Position numbers and translations under genes: made by a program
The notes under the pieces: model-generated
The model's database searches: none
Told to the model about the DNA's origin: nothing
The model's input: only the letters and a program-made list of their open reading frames with translations
In this document: in pieces, positions 35,175 through 44,303 of the stretch
Layout: each line of letters starts with the position of its first letter
Numbering within the stretch: the first letter of the stretch is position 1
From: Oceanicaulis sp. MMSF_3324
GTDB lineage: Bacteria; Pseudomonadota; Alphaproteobacteria; Caulobacterales; Maricaulaceae
Assembly: GCF_030733545.1 (NCBI RefSeq)
Contig: NZ_JASHIU010000003.1
Span: forward strand, 124,001 to 188,000
Length of the DNA: 64,000 nucleotides
Direction: 5' to 3'

Positions 35175-37432
35175 ACGAAGATCCATACGCCCGCTCCGGT
35201 TTCACCAAGGACGCCCTGATCGAGGCGATCCGGCTGGGCGAAGGACGCTTCACCAAGCGTGAACTCGCCAAGGCTCTGGGCCTGAAGGGCGACCAGCGAT
35301 CCGGCCTCAAGCTTGCCTTGCGCGAGCTCACTGATGCCGGCGTGATCCGCAAGAACGAGCAGAAGGCCTATGAAATGGCCGATCAGCTGCCTTCGGTCAC
35401 CGTGCTGGAAGTCATTGATCGCGATGTGGACGGCGAGTTCCTGTGCCAGCCCGTGAAGCCTGAGCTGCAGGGCCCGAAAATCATCCTCAAGCCCGGCGAA
35501 CGCACGCGCGGTCCTGCAGCCGGCGTCGGCGACAAGATCCTGGCGCGCCTCGCTCCGCTGCCGGGCGAGGAAGAGGGCTATGAAGCCAGCGTCATCAAGA
35601 AGCTGGGCCAGTCCGCGCACCGCATTCTGTGCGTGCTGCGTCACAATGATCGCGGCCCGGCGCGCCTGGTCCCTGTGGACCGCCGCGCGCGGCATGAGCT
35701 GGTCCCGGCGCGGGGCGAGACCAGCAAGGCCGAGGATGGCGATCTGGTTATCGTGCGTATCGCGTCAGAGCGCCGTCACGGCCTGAAAACGGCCATAATC
35801 GACGAAGTGGTGGGCCGCGCTGACAGCGCGCGCGCCGGCTCCATCATCGCCATGGCCGAACACGGCGTGCCTGATGGTTTCCTGGACGCCGAACTCAAGC
35901 AGGTCGACGACATTGAGCCTGTATCCATGGGCAATCGCGAGGATCTGCGCGACATCCCGCTGGTCACCATCGACCCTGCGGACGCCCGCGACCATGACGA
36001 CGCGGTCTGGGCGGCGCCCGATGACGATCCCAAGAATCCGGACGGCTGGATCGTGATGGTCGCCATCGCCGATGTGGCCGCCTATGTCACGCCCACCAGC
36101 GCGCTGGACAAGGGCGCGCGCAATCGCGGCGTTTCGGTCTATCTGCCCGACCGGGTGGTGCCGATGCTGCCCGAACGCCTGTCCAATGATCTGTGCTCAC
36201 TGCGAGAGGGCGAGGAACGCCCCTGCCTCGCCGTGCGCATGGTGTTTGACCGCAATGGCAATCAGATCGGTCACCGCTTCATTCGCGGCTGGATGCGGTC
36301 GGCCGCCAAACTGGCCTATGAAGAGGCTCAGGCGGCGATAGACGGCCAGGGCTCGGGCAAGGCGGAAACCCTGCTTGAAGACGTGCTCAAGCCGCTCTGG
36401 GGCGCGTATGACGCCCTGCGCAGCGCCCGCAAGCGTCGTGAACCGCTGGAGATCGATGCGCCCGAGCGCAAGGTGATCGTGGGCGAGGATGGCCGGGTCC
36501 AGGGCGTGCGCCTGCGCGAACGCTTTGATGCGCACAAGCTGATCGAGGAAATGATGATCCAGGCGAACGTGGCGGCCGCCACGGCGCTGGAAGCCAAGAA
36601 CAGCCCCCTCATCTATCGCATCCACGACGAACCGGGCTCGGAGAAGCTCGATACGCTGGCGGACTTCCTGCCCCATGTGGGCCTGAAATGGACGCGCGGC
36701 GAGCGCCCGACCGCAGCGCGCTTCAACACGCTGCTGCAAGCCGCCCACCCCACCGACCATTACGAAACGGTCAATGAGGTGGTGCTCAGAAGCCAGTCCC
36801 AGGCGGTCTATGACACCGACAATATCGGGCATTTCGGCCTGAATCTGGCCAAATACGCCCACTTCACCTCGCCCATCCGGCGCTATGCGGACCTGACCGT
36901 CCACCGCGCGCTGATCCGCGCCTACAATCTCGGATCAGACGGGCAAAGCGATAAAGAACGCAGCCAGCTACAGCGCATCGCCGAGGACACCACCCAGAAC
37001 GAACGCCGGGCCATGGCCGCCGAACGTGATGCCGTCGACCGCTTCATCGCCGCCTGGCTCGCCGATCGCGTGGGGACCGAATTTGAGGGCCGCATCACCG
37101 GCGTGACGCGCTTTGGCCTGTTCGTCCGGCTTCATGAAACCGGCGCGGACGGTCTGTGCCCGGTCTCGCGCCTGGGCTCTGAATACTTCATGCATGATGA
37201 AGCCGCCCACGCCCTTGTCGGGCAAAGCTCGGGCGGGCGGTATCGGCTTGGCATGGCGGTGACAGTGCGCTTGGATGAAGCGACACCCGTGACGGGCGGA
37301 TTGTTATTCGACATTCTAACACCGCCTGAGTCAGGAAAACCGCCCAAAGGACGCGGACGTCCGCGCGACAAGTACGAGCGCCGCGGCTCTCCGCGCGCAA
37401 AGAAACACAATGCCAGACGCAAAAAACGATAA
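35171..37432 (+). CDS. rnr: Ribonuclease R
   Basis: The 753-aa exoribonuclease has an N-terminal winged-helix domain (FTKRELAKALGLKGDQRSG near residue 19). The RNB catalytic domain has the magnesium-binding DPADARDHDDAVWAA (near residue 273) and TSPIRRYADLTVHRAL (near 566). An S1 domain is near 640-715 (FEGRITGVTRFGLFVRLHE). The C-terminal tail is highly basic (PRAKKHNARRKKR). It degrades structured RNA from the 3' end. The start is a TTG overlapping the topA stop; no ATG near the N-terminus exists. It ends 23 nt inside the next gene. Confidence 0.94.
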   Translation: MNEDPYARSGFTKDALIEAIRLGEGRFTKRELAKALGLKGDQRSGLKLALRELTDAGVIRKNEQKAYEMADQLPSVTVLEVIDRDVDGEFLCQPVKPELQGPKIILKPGERTRGPAAGVGDKILARLAPLPGEEEGYEASVIKKLGQSAHRILCVLRHNDRGPARLVPVDRRARHELVPARGETSKAEDGDLVIVRIASERRHGLKTAIIDEVVGRADSARAGSIIAMAEHGVPDGFLDAELKQVDDIEPVSMGNREDLRDIPLVTIDPADARDHDDAVWAAPDDDPKNPDGWIVMVAIADVAAYVTPTSALDKGARNRGVSVYLPDRVVPMLPERLSNDLCSLREGEERPCLAVRMVFDRNGNQIGHRFIRGWMRSAAKLAYEEAQAAIDGQGSGKAETLLEDVLKPLWGAYDALRSARKRREPLEIDAPERKVIVGEDGRVQGVRLRERFDAHKLIEEMMIQANVAAATALEAKNSPLIYRIHDEPGSEKLDTLADFLPHVGLKWTRGERPTAARFNTLLQAAHPTDHYETVNEVVLRSQSQAVYDTDNIGHFGLNLAKYAHFTSPIRRYADLTVHRALIRAYNLGSDGQSDKERSQLQRIAEDTTQNERRAMAAERDAVDRFIAAWLADRVGTEFEGRITGVTRFGLFVRLHETGADGLCPVSRLGSEYFMHDEAAHALVGQSSGGRYRLGMAVTVRLDEATPVTGGLLFDILTPPESGKPPKGRGRPRDKYERRGSPRAKKHNARRKKR

Positions 37433-38105
37433 GAAAACCGCGCCTAAAACCAGTCCACGCCCGAAACTCGCCGCCTCCTTGCTGCTGCGCCGCCAGCGCG
37501 CCAATGGCGAGATCGAACTCCTCTTTGGCCGCCGCTCGACCGGGCATGTCTTCATGCCCAGCAAATATGTGTTTCCCGGCGGACGCGTGGACCCCACGGA
37601 CGGCTATGCGCCGCTCGCCGAAGAGCTGAACGACAAGACCCGCTCGGTCATGACGCGCGTCCTGACCGAGCGCCGCGCCCGCGCCGCCGCAGCGGCGGCC
37701 TTGCGTGAAACGGCGGAAGAGACAGGCCTGATCCTGGGCAAGCCGGCGGACGAGGCCTGCAGCTTCAAGCCGCCCTGGGCCCCGTTTGAAGCGGCCGGGG
37801 CGCAGCCCAATGCCGCGCCTCTGGACGTGATCACCCGCGCCATCACCCCGCCCAAGCGGCCGCGCCGGTTTGACGCCTGGTTCTTCACCTGTGATGTGGA
37901 GCATGTGCACGGCCCGGCCGAGCTGACCAGCAATGGCGAGCTGGAGGACTTGCGCTGGGTCAGCCTGAGTGAACGCGGATCGCTCGACCTGCCCATCGCC
38001 ACCCAATATGTCATTGGCGAGCTGGAAACCTGGTTGAAGGATCCGGCCCGTCCCATCCGTTATCTCAAGAGCACCCGATCCGGCCCGAAAGTGGAGACCC
38101 TATGA
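37410..38105 (+). CDS. NUDIX hydrolase
   Basis: The 231-aa protein has a Nudix fold. VFPGGRVDPTDGY near residue 51 opens the box, then a 20-residue insertion, and AAAAALRETAEETGLILG near residue 91 gives the catalytic helix (R-E-x2-E-E-x-G). The insertion within the box places it in the subgroup with helical lids found in CoA or mRNA-cap-related Nudix enzymes. The substrate is unknown. It overlaps rnr by 23 nt at the start and the next, related gene by 4 nt at the end. Confidence 0.88.
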   Translation: MPDAKNDKKTAPKTSPRPKLAASLLLRRQRANGEIELLFGRRSTGHVFMPSKYVFPGGRVDPTDGYAPLAEELNDKTRSVMTRVLTERRARAAAAAALRETAEETGLILGKPADEACSFKPPWAPFEAAGAQPNAAPLDVITRAITPPKRPRRFDAWFFTCDVEHVHGPAELTSNGELEDLRWVSLSERGSLDLPIATQYVIGELETWLKDPARPIRYLKSTRSGPKVETL

Positions 38106-38710
38106 GCGCCCGCCCGATCAATATGGCGACCTTGCTGCTGGCCGATCCGCATACGCGTCAGATCGCCCTGGTGCGCTCGGACAAGGGATATGGCGTGCCG
38201 CTATCGCGTCCGGCGCGCGGCGACGGCTTGCCGGAGTTTGGCGGCCCGACGATTTCGCGCAAACGCCTGGGGGCCTCTGAAAACCAGACCGGCGCTTTCA
38301 TGGACGCCGCCATCCGAGCGCTGTCCGAAGAGCTGGGCCAGCTGCTGGCGCGCCCCCTCACCGCTGATGTACGCGTGCCGGGCACAAACCCCTGGGCGCG
38401 CCTGACCCGACACCATCTGCAGCCTGATCGCGACAGCCTGACCTATCTGGGGCGTGCGCTGGATCCAGCGGACGCTGAAACGCGCCGTCATGTCCGCGTC
38501 TTCACCGCGCCCGTGGCGCGGATCTCCAACTCCGTGAAACGACGCGGCGGCGAACGAGTCGCTTGGGTCAGTCCGGAAAAGGCGCCGGAGCTCCTTCAGG
38601 ATCCCGCGCTCAATGTCTTCGCTGAAACGGCGCTGGCGTCGCTGGGCGGACGACCGCGGCCGCTGCTGGTGTCATTCCGGGCGGGACAGCGCCAGGAAGT
38701 CCGGCTATAG
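38102..38710 (+). CDS. Divergent NUDIX-like protein
   Basis: The 202-aa protein looks like a paralogue of the upstream Nudix enzyme. It begins MATLLLADPHTRQIALVRSD, and the helix AAIRALSEELGQLLARPL near residue 69 keeps R-x-L-S-E-E-x-G, but the first Glu of R-E-x2-E-E is Ala. The preceding GG-x5-E part is not clear. The missing residue suggests changed or lost catalysis. It is co-translated with the upstream gene (ATGA) and lies just before the MFS transporter. Confidence 0.65.
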   Translation: MSARPINMATLLLADPHTRQIALVRSDKGYGVPLSRPARGDGLPEFGGPTISRKRLGASENQTGAFMDAAIRALSEELGQLLARPLTADVRVPGTNPWARLTRHHLQPDRDSLTYLGRALDPADAETRRHVRVFTAPVARISNSVKRRGGERVAWVSPEKAPELLQDPALNVFAETALASLGGRPRPLLVSFRAGQRQEVRL

Positions 38711-38717
38711 GCCGGCA

Positions 38718-39893
38718 ATGGTCACAAGCTTTCTCACATCACCGGATCTGGCGCGGACGCGCTCGCTGATCGCCGCCATAGTCTGCGCCGCCCTTGCCGG
38801 TTGCGGCTTCGGGTTACTGATGCCGCTCGTCGCGCTCAATCTTGAAGCGATGACGGGCTCCGCCGCCATTGTGGGCACGAACGCCGCCGCCGCCGCGCTG
38901 TCCACGCTGCTGGCGACCCCGCTCATTCCCGCATTGATGGCGCGCATGCCGCCGCGTCAGACCGTTGTCATCAGCGCCCTGGTCACCGCTTTGGGCTTTG
39001 TGCTTTTTCCCGCCATGCCCGACCCCGTGGTCTGGTTCATTCTACGGTTTGCGATGGGCCTGTCCGTCACGGTGATCTTCGTGGCCAGCGAAACCTGGAT
39101 CAATCAGCTCGCCAAGCCCGAAAGCCGCGCCAGCCTGTTGGCAGTATACGCCACCGTTCTGTCCGGCGGCTTCGGGTCCGGCGGTTTGCTGCTGGCGCTA
39201 CTGGGGTCGGAAGGCTGGACGCCCTGGCTGGCGGGCGGGGCGATCTACGCGCTCGGCGCCCTCCCCATCCTCATTCTCAAAGGCCCGCAGATCGAACCGC
39301 CGAGCGTGGAGGATTCCGGTCTGAAAAGCCTTCTGGGGGCAGCCCAGCTGGCGCCCATGGCGATTCTGGCCGGGCTGGTCTTTGGCGGGCTGGAAACCAA
39401 TGTCTTCTCCCTGATGCCGGTTTACGCCGAACGAATCGGCATCGCTGAACAGGGCGTCGGCCTCCTTGTCGCGATTGGCGCCCTGGGCGCGATCATGCTC
39501 CAGATCCCTCTGGGCAAGCTCGCCGACCGGACGGGACGGGATCGCACCTTGTCCGGCGTGGCGCTCAGCGCAGTGATTCTGTCGATCGCCATGGGGTTGG
39601 CGGGCGCGAATCTGTGGTTGCTGATACCGATGGTGTTCTTCTTCGTGGGCGCCAGCAGCGCGTTTTACACGATCGGACTAGCCATGATCGGCGAACGCGT
39701 CAGGCCCGGCGCGCTGGCTTCGGCCAACGCCGCCTTCATCTTCGCCTATGGCCTGGGATCGCTTCTGGGCCCGGCTCTGGGCGGCGTGTCGATGGACCTG
39801 GCCGATCCGTGGGGCTTGATGGCTGCTTTCGCCGCCATGGCCGGGCTGTACTTCGTCCTGTCCATACTGAGCAAACCGCGTTCTCGGCATTGA
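38718..39893 (+). CDS. MFS transporter
   Basis: The 391-aa protein has about twelve transmembrane helices. The first-half loop motif is replaced by MARMPPRQTVVISALV near residue 76; GLSVTVIFVASETWINQL near residue 115 is a recognisable YcaD-like signature. The central loop is short (KGPQIEPPSVEDSGLK). The second half has GKLADRTGRDRTLSGVALS near residue 267, the classic loop 8-9 motif. It should be a proton-driven efflux or uptake carrier; the substrate is unknown. ATG 38718 is the family start. Confidence 0.9.
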   Translation: MVTSFLTSPDLARTRSLIAAIVCAALAGCGFGLLMPLVALNLEAMTGSAAIVGTNAAAAALSTLLATPLIPALMARMPPRQTVVISALVTALGFVLFPAMPDPVVWFILRFAMGLSVTVIFVASETWINQLAKPESRASLLAVYATVLSGGFGSGGLLLALLGSEGWTPWLAGGAIYALGALPILILKGPQIEPPSVEDSGLKSLLGAAQLAPMAILAGLVFGGLETNVFSLMPVYAERIGIAEQGVGLLVAIGALGAIMLQIPLGKLADRTGRDRTLSGVALSAVILSIAMGLAGANLWLLIPMVFFFVGASSAFYTIGLAMIGERVRPGALASANAAFIFAYGLGSLLGPALGGVSMDLADPWGLMAAFAAMAGLYFVLSILSKPRSRH

Positions 39894-39917
39894 CAGCAGC
39901 GCAGGCGCGAGTATGTT
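39890..39917 (+). promoter_or_regulatory. Promoter of rpmG
   Basis: TTGACA (39890-39895) and TATGTT (39912-39917) are separated by 16 bp, a near-consensus sigma-70 promoter 64 bp before the rpmG ATG. It overlaps the stop codon of the MFS gene. Confidence 0.6.
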
Positions 39918-39980
39918 CCGCGGCTCGTTGCGCCGGACCTGTGTCTGGCGCGCCAAGTTTTTGTGTACGGGTGCGCGACT

Positions 39981-40148
39981 ATGGCCAAGCCGACTACCAT
40001 CAAAATCCGCCTGAACTCGACGGCGGGCACGGGCTATTTCTACGTGACCAAGAAAAACGCCCGCACGATGACCGAGAAACTCGTTCTGAAAAAGTACGAC
40101 CCGGTCGCGCGCAAGCACGTCGAGTTTAAAGAAGGCAAGATCAAGTAA
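39981..40148 (+). CDS. rpmG: 50S ribosomal protein L33
   Basis: The 55-aa protein starts [20 protein letters not shown], with [20 protein letters not shown] following. It is a complete L33 of the cysteine-free type, so it does not bind zinc. L33 sits near the E site of the 50S subunit. It is a single gene with its own promoter and a strong terminator. Confidence 0.98.
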   Translation: MAKPTTIKIRLNSTAGTGYFYVTKKNARTMTEKLVLKKYDPVARKHVEFKEGKIK

Positions 40149-40192
40149 ATCTGCGCTCAAGCGCGATTTATTTCGGTCTGACCGGACTTACG

Positions 40193-40227
40193 AAAGCCGC
40201 CTGTTTGTTCAGGCGGCTTTTCGTTTT
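40193..40227 (+). terminator. Intrinsic terminator of rpmG
   Basis: AAAGCCGCCTG pairs with CAGGCGGCTTT around TTTGTT, then TTCGTTTT follows. The pleD stop codon on the other strand lies inside the hairpin, so the element may end both transcripts. Confidence 0.85.
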
Positions 40228-41561
40228 GCCTCGATCACGCGATTGCGCCCGGACCGCTTAGCCTCATAAAGGGCCGTATCCGCACGCTCGATCAACGCCT
40301 CGACCGAATCCTCCAGGAAGGCCTCGGCGACGCCCACGCTCATGGTGACGTTGATGATGTCACCGGTCTCTCTGAGGGTGACCGGCGTGGCGCACACCGC
40401 CAGACGGGCCCGCTCCATGGCGTCGCACGCATCCCGTGCGGTGGTATTGGAAAACACCACCAGGAATTCCTCGCCGCCATAGCGACCTGCGATGTCGATG
40501 GCGCGCAATTGCTCGCTCAGACGCGCACAGATCTCCTTGAGCACCTGGTCACCGGCATTATGCCCCCAGGTGTCGTTGATCCGCTTGAAGTGATCGATAT
40601 CGATCAGCGCAGTCGTCACCGGCTCATGATTGGTCCGAAGACCATCCAGCGCCTGTCGCAGGCGTGAAACGGTGTAGCGGCGGTTGAACAAGCCCGTCAG
40701 TGCATCGCGCACCGACATCTCGAGACTTTCATCCAGCCGATCGCGCAGGGCGTCCGCATAGCGCTTGCGCTTGAGCTGTGTGGCGCTGCGCGCCGATAGT
40801 TCGCCCGGGTCGAGCGGACGTGAAATCACGTCATTCACGCCCAGATCGAGCGCGCGCACCATGGTGCGCTTGTCCATTTCATCCACAACGCCCAGCAGCG
40901 GCACCTGCCGCGTTTCCACATCCGAGCGGATACGCGCACACAGGCGCAGACCGTCAAATCGCGGCGAGCTGAGATCCACGATCACAAGATCGGCGTGACG
41001 CGCCTGGGAAATCGCAATCCGCGGATCGCCATAACCATGCGCATCCAAGGACGCCGGCAAGGCTCGGGCGATCCGGTGAGCCGCCGCCTGATCGGCCGCG
41101 GCGACAACCACGCGCCCATCCCCGTTCGCAGGCTCATAGGGCAACATTTCGACGCCATTGCTTTCGCGCTGGCGCAATTCATCCATCACGCTCGTCAGGC
41201 GCAGCAAGGAGCGTACGCGGGCGAACAGCGCGACATCATCCACCGGCTTGGTGAGAAACTCGTCCGCGCCCGCCTCAAGCCCGCGAATACGGTCCGTGCG
41301 TTCATCAAGCGCAGTCACCATGACCACGGGGATGTGACGGGATTCAGGGTCGGATTTCAGCCGACGGCAGGTCTCGAACCCGTCCATGCCCGGCATCATG
41401 ATGTCGAGCAGGATCACATCCGGCTTTTCGCTTCGGGCAAGGTCCAGACAGGTCGGCCCGTCGGGGGCCATCAGGACGTCGAAATATTCGGCCGTCAGTC
41501 TCGCCTCGAGCAGACGACGGTTCGTTTCGATGTCATCGACGACCAATATGCGCGCGCTCAC
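40209..41561 (-). CDS. pleD: Response regulator diguanylate cyclase PleD
   Basis: The 450-aa protein has the PleD order REC-REC-GGDEF. The first receiver has the phosphoacceptor Asp in VILLDIMMPGMDG (near residue 54). The second is degenerate, with LVIVDLSSPRFDG. The cyclase domain starts DALTGLFNRRYTV and has GRYGGEEFLVVF (near residue 366), preceded by the inhibitory I-site RAID five residues before. It makes cyclic di-GMP and in Caulobacter drives the swarmer-to-stalked change and holdfast output. It lies 12 nt after divK, the same operon order as in Caulobacter. Confidence 0.95.
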   Translation of the reverse strand: MSARILVVDDIETNRRLLEARLTAEYFDVLMAPDGPTCLDLARSEKPDVILLDIMMPGMDGFETCRRLKSDPESRHIPVVMVTALDERTDRIRGLEAGADEFLTKPVDDVALFARVRSLLRLTSVMDELRQRESNGVEMLPYEPANGDGRVVVAAADQAAAHRIARALPASLDAHGYGDPRIAISQARHADLVIVDLSSPRFDGLRLCARIRSDVETRQVPLLGVVDEMDKRTMVRALDLGVNDVISRPLDPGELSARSATQLKRKRYADALRDRLDESLEMSVRDALTGLFNRRYTVSRLRQALDGLRTNHEPVTTALIDIDHFKRINDTWGHNAGDQVLKEICARLSEQLRAIDIAGRYGGEEFLVVFSNTTARDACDAMERARLAVCATPVTLRETGDIINVTMSVGVAEAFLEDSVEALIERADTALYEAKRSGRNRVIEAKRKAA

Positions 41562-41573
41562 CCGTGTCTCCTT

Positions 41574-41939
41574 CTAGTCGAGGAAGTCCCGAACCGTCTT
41601 GATGAAGGATGCGACCGTAATCGGTTTGGACAGGTATCCTTCGCACCCGCCTTCACGGATGCGTTCCTCATCGCCCTTCATGGCGAATGCGGTGACGGCC
41701 ACCACGGGAATGGCCGATAACTCATCATCATTCTTGATCCATTTGGTGACATCCAGACCTGACACTTCAGGCAACTGAATATCCATAAGGATCAGGTCGG
41801 GCCTGTGCTCACGCGCCATATCGAGCGCCTTGAGGCCTTCGCTGGTCTGCACGGTCTCGTAGCCGTGCGCTTCGAGCAGATCACGAAATAATTTCATGTT
41901 CAGCTCGTTGTCTTCAACGATCAGAACTTTTTTGGACAT
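41574..41939 (-). CDS. divK: Single-domain response regulator DivK
   Basis: The 121-aa receiver protein is nearly superimposable on Caulobacter DivK. It starts [18 protein letters not shown], has the phosphoacceptor Asp in [19 protein letters not shown] (near residue 53), and ends with [18 protein letters not shown] and [10 protein letters not shown]. DivK is phosphorylated by PleC/DivJ and controls the CckA-CtrA pathway. ATG 41939 is chosen over 41951 because the family begins at M-S/T-K-K. It heads the divK-pleD operon. No clean CtrA site was found upstream. Confidence 0.95.
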   Translation of the reverse strand: MSKKVLIVEDNELNMKLFRDLLEAHGYETVQTSEGLKALDMAREHRPDLILMDIQLPEVSGLDVTKWIKNDDELSAIPVVAVTAFAMKGDEERIREGGCEGYLSKPITVASFIKTVRDFLD

Positions 41940-42074
41940 GACCTGCAGCATTATAACCGCGCTTTCCCCAATTCGCCCCGCCGTCTGTGCAGCGTGAGCG
42001 TTTTGACCATCCAGAGTGCATTAAACCCCACTTTCCTTAATCAAGAATGAGTCCCCGACTTCGCAGGACGATTA

Positions 42075-42089
42075 GAACAAGATATGAAC
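42075..42089 (+). promoter_or_regulatory. LexA (SOS) box upstream of ROK kinase-dinB
   Basis: GAACAAGATATGAAC is GAAC-N7-GAAC, the reverse complement of the alphaproteobacterial LexA consensus GTTC-N7-GTTC. It is a perfect match, 28 bp before the GTG start of the ROK gene. Confidence 0.8.
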
Positions 42090-42117
42090 GTGTGAAGCGA
42101 GGAAAAAGAGGCGACCC

Positions 42118-43029
42118 GTGTTACGGTTAGGCGTGGATCTCGGCGGCACGAAGATCGAGGCGGCATTGCTGGATGAATACGGCGCCTGTTCCGTGCGCCG
42201 CCGCACCGCGACCCCGGCGGGGTATGAGGAGAAACTGGACGCCATTGCCGACCTCGTCGCCGCTGTGGAAGCCGAAGCCGGACTGACAGCGCCCTTGCCG
42301 GCGGGCATCGGACATCCCGGTTCGATCAACCCCAGAACCGGTCTGATGCGCAACGCCAACTCAACAGCGCTCAACGGTCATCCGCTGGACCAGGACCTCG
42401 CCCGTCGCCTGAACCGCCCTGTCCGCTGCGCCAATGACGCCAATTGTTTCGCCTTGTCCGAAGCGCGCGATGGCGCAGGCGCCGGCGCTCGAAGCGTGTT
42501 TGGCGTGATTGCCGGCACCGGCGTGGGAGGCGGGATCGTGCTGGATGGCGCGCTTGTGCCGGGAGCCGACGGCAATGCAGGCGAATGGGGACATACCGCC
42601 CTGCCCTACATGACACCCCAGGAGCTGGCGATCAGCCCGCCCTGTTACTGTGGCAAGACCAATTGCGTGGAGGCCTGGTGTTCAGGCCCTGCGCTATCGC
42701 GCGATCATGAGCGCCGCACGGGCGAAACCTGCTCGGTCCAGCAAATCGCCCTGGCCGCCAAGACCGGGGATGAGGCCGCTCAACTCAGCCTAGACCAGCA
42801 TGAGGACCGGTTCGCGCGCGCCCTGTCCAATGTCATCAACATTCTCGACCCGGACGTGATCGTTCTGGGCGGAGGGCTGTCCAATCTGGACGGCTTTGCC
42901 GATCGTCTGGCCAAACGCGTGGCGGACTGGGCGTTCACTGATGATCCGATCACTCAGATCCGCACACCGGTCCATGGCGACAGCTCGGGCGTGCGCGGCG
43001 CCGCCTGGTTGTGGGACGGCGCGAATTGA
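42118..43029 (+). CDS. ROK family sugar kinase (fructokinase/Mak-like)
   Basis: The 303-aa protein begins LRLGVDLGGTKIEAALLD, the ATP phosphate-1 loop. Other ROK marks are VIAGTGVGGGIVLDGALV near residue 132 and the zinc/catalytic HTALPYMTP with CYCGKTNCVEAWCSG near residue 180, followed by DPDVIVLGGGLSN near residue 245. It should phosphorylate a hexose, probably fructose or mannose, or an N-acetyl sugar. The start is GTG after GGAAAAAGAGG. It lies directly behind a LexA site and overlaps dinB, so it should be SOS-induced. Confidence 0.9.
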   Translation: MLRLGVDLGGTKIEAALLDEYGACSVRRRTATPAGYEEKLDAIADLVAAVEAEAGLTAPLPAGIGHPGSINPRTGLMRNANSTALNGHPLDQDLARRLNRPVRCANDANCFALSEARDGAGAGARSVFGVIAGTGVGGGIVLDGALVPGADGNAGEWGHTALPYMTPQELAISPPCYCGKTNCVEAWCSGPALSRDHERRTGETCSVQQIALAAKTGDEAAQLSLDQHEDRFARALSNVINILDPDVIVLGGGLSNLDGFADRLAKRVADWAFTDDPITQIRTPVHGDSSGVRGAAWLWDGAN

Positions 43030-44303
43030 CCGCTTCGCCTCGCTCTCAAAGCTATTGCCGAAGCTGCCTCGCCCCGGCGCCGCCAGGGGCGAAATGCCCT
43101 CATTGCGGCCGGGGCCCGGTCCTGGCTCATCCCGAGCTCAACGCGCTCGCCATTGCCCATATCGACTGCGACGCCTTTTTCGCCTCGGTGGAAAAGCGCG
43201 ACAATCCCGCGCTTGAGGACCAGCCGGTGATCATTGGCGGCGGCAAGCGCGGCGTGGTCTCCACGGCCTGCTATGTGGCGCGGCTTTACGGCGTGCGCTC
43301 GGCCATGCCCATGTTCAAGGCGCTCAAGGCGTGCCCGGACGCGGTGGTGGTCCGGCCGCGCATGGAGGTCTATTCCGCAGAAGGCAAGCGCATCCGCGCC
43401 ATGATGGAGGATGTGACCCCTTTGGTGGAGCCGCTCTCCATCGATGAAGCGTTTCTGGATCTGTCCGGCACGGAGAAGCTGCATGGCGCGCCGCCCGCAT
43501 TGACGCTTTTGCGCCTGCAGCGCCGCATCCTGAACGAGGTCGGCGTGACCGTGTCCGTGGGGCTGAGCTTTAACAAGTTTCTCGCCAAGACCGCGTCTGA
43601 TCTTGATAAGCCCAACGGCTTTTCGGTGCTGGGCCGCGCGGATGCCACAGGTTTTCTGGCGCAGATGAAGGTGGGCGATGTCTATGGCGTGGGCCCCGTG
43701 CTGGGCAAGAAGCTGAACGCGGACGGTCTGTACACATTGTCTGACGTGCTCAAGCGCTCTGAAGGCGATCTCGCACGCAAATACGGCGAGTCCGGTCTGC
43801 GGCTCGCCCGCCTGGCCCGGGGCCAGGATGATCGCAAGGTCAGCCCCGAGCGCGAGCGCAAATCCGTCTCAGCCGAAACCACCTTCAATGACGACGTCTC
43901 GGACAAGTCGGTGCTGAAAGATCGGCTGTGGCCGCTTTGCGTGAAGGTCGCCGACCGCATGAAGGCCCAGGGCGTGGCGGGCCGGGTCGTGACGTTGAAG
44001 ATCAAGACCGACAAGTTTCGCACCATCACGCGGCGGCGCACCCTGACCGATCCCGCCCAGCTGGCCGATACGCTGTACCGCACCAGCACCGACATGCTCG
44101 ACAAGGAGCCCGAAGGCGTGCGCTACAGACTGATCGGCGCGGGCTATTCCGTTCTGGAGCCCGCCATTGCCGATGCGGGTGATCTGCTGGACCCCAACGC
44201 GCTCAAGCGCGCCGCCGCCGAGCGCGCCATGGACGCGGCCCGGGCGAAATTCGGAGCTGCGGCCATCATCAAGGGCCGTATGCTCAACAAGGATCGCGAC
44301 TAG
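43026..44303 (+). CDS. dinB: DNA polymerase IV (Y family) with N-terminal zinc motif
   Basis: The 425-aa Y-family polymerase has a short N-terminal extension with CRSC and CPHC (residues 11-14 and 24-27), a likely zinc ribbon. IAHIDCDAFFASVEKRDNPA near residue 43 is motif I with the first metal Asp. PLSIDEAFLDLSG near 139 is motif III with the catalytic Asp-Glu. The helix-hairpin-helix and little-finger domains follow. It performs error-prone bypass of damage. The start is TTG 43026, which overlaps the ROK stop; a GTG at 43011 is the alternative. Confidence 0.93.
   Translation: MTASPRSQSYCRSCLAPAPPGAKCPHCGRGPVLAHPELNALAIAHIDCDAFFASVEKRDNPALEDQPVIIGGGKRGVVSTACYVARLYGVRSAMPMFKALKACPDAVVVRPRMEVYSAEGKRIRAMMEDVTPLVEPLSIDEAFLDLSGTEKLHGAPPALTLLRLQRRILNEVGVTVSVGLSFNKFLAKTASDLDKPNGFSVLGRADATGFLAQMKVGDVYGVGPVLGKKLNADGLYTLSDVLKRSEGDLARKYGESGLRLARLARGQDDRKVSPERERKSVSAETTFNDDVSDKSVLKDRLWPLCVKVADRMKAQGVAGRVVTLKIKTDKFRTITRRRTLTDPAQLADTLYRTSTDMLDKEPEGVRYRLIGAGYSVLEPAIADAGDLLDPNALKRAAAERAMDAARAKFGAAAIIKGRMLNKDRD

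Noticed and set aside
42021-42040. Possible CtrA site upstream of divK (two TTAA)
   Set aside because: The TTAA elements are 12 bp apart, not 7, so they do not fit the consensus.
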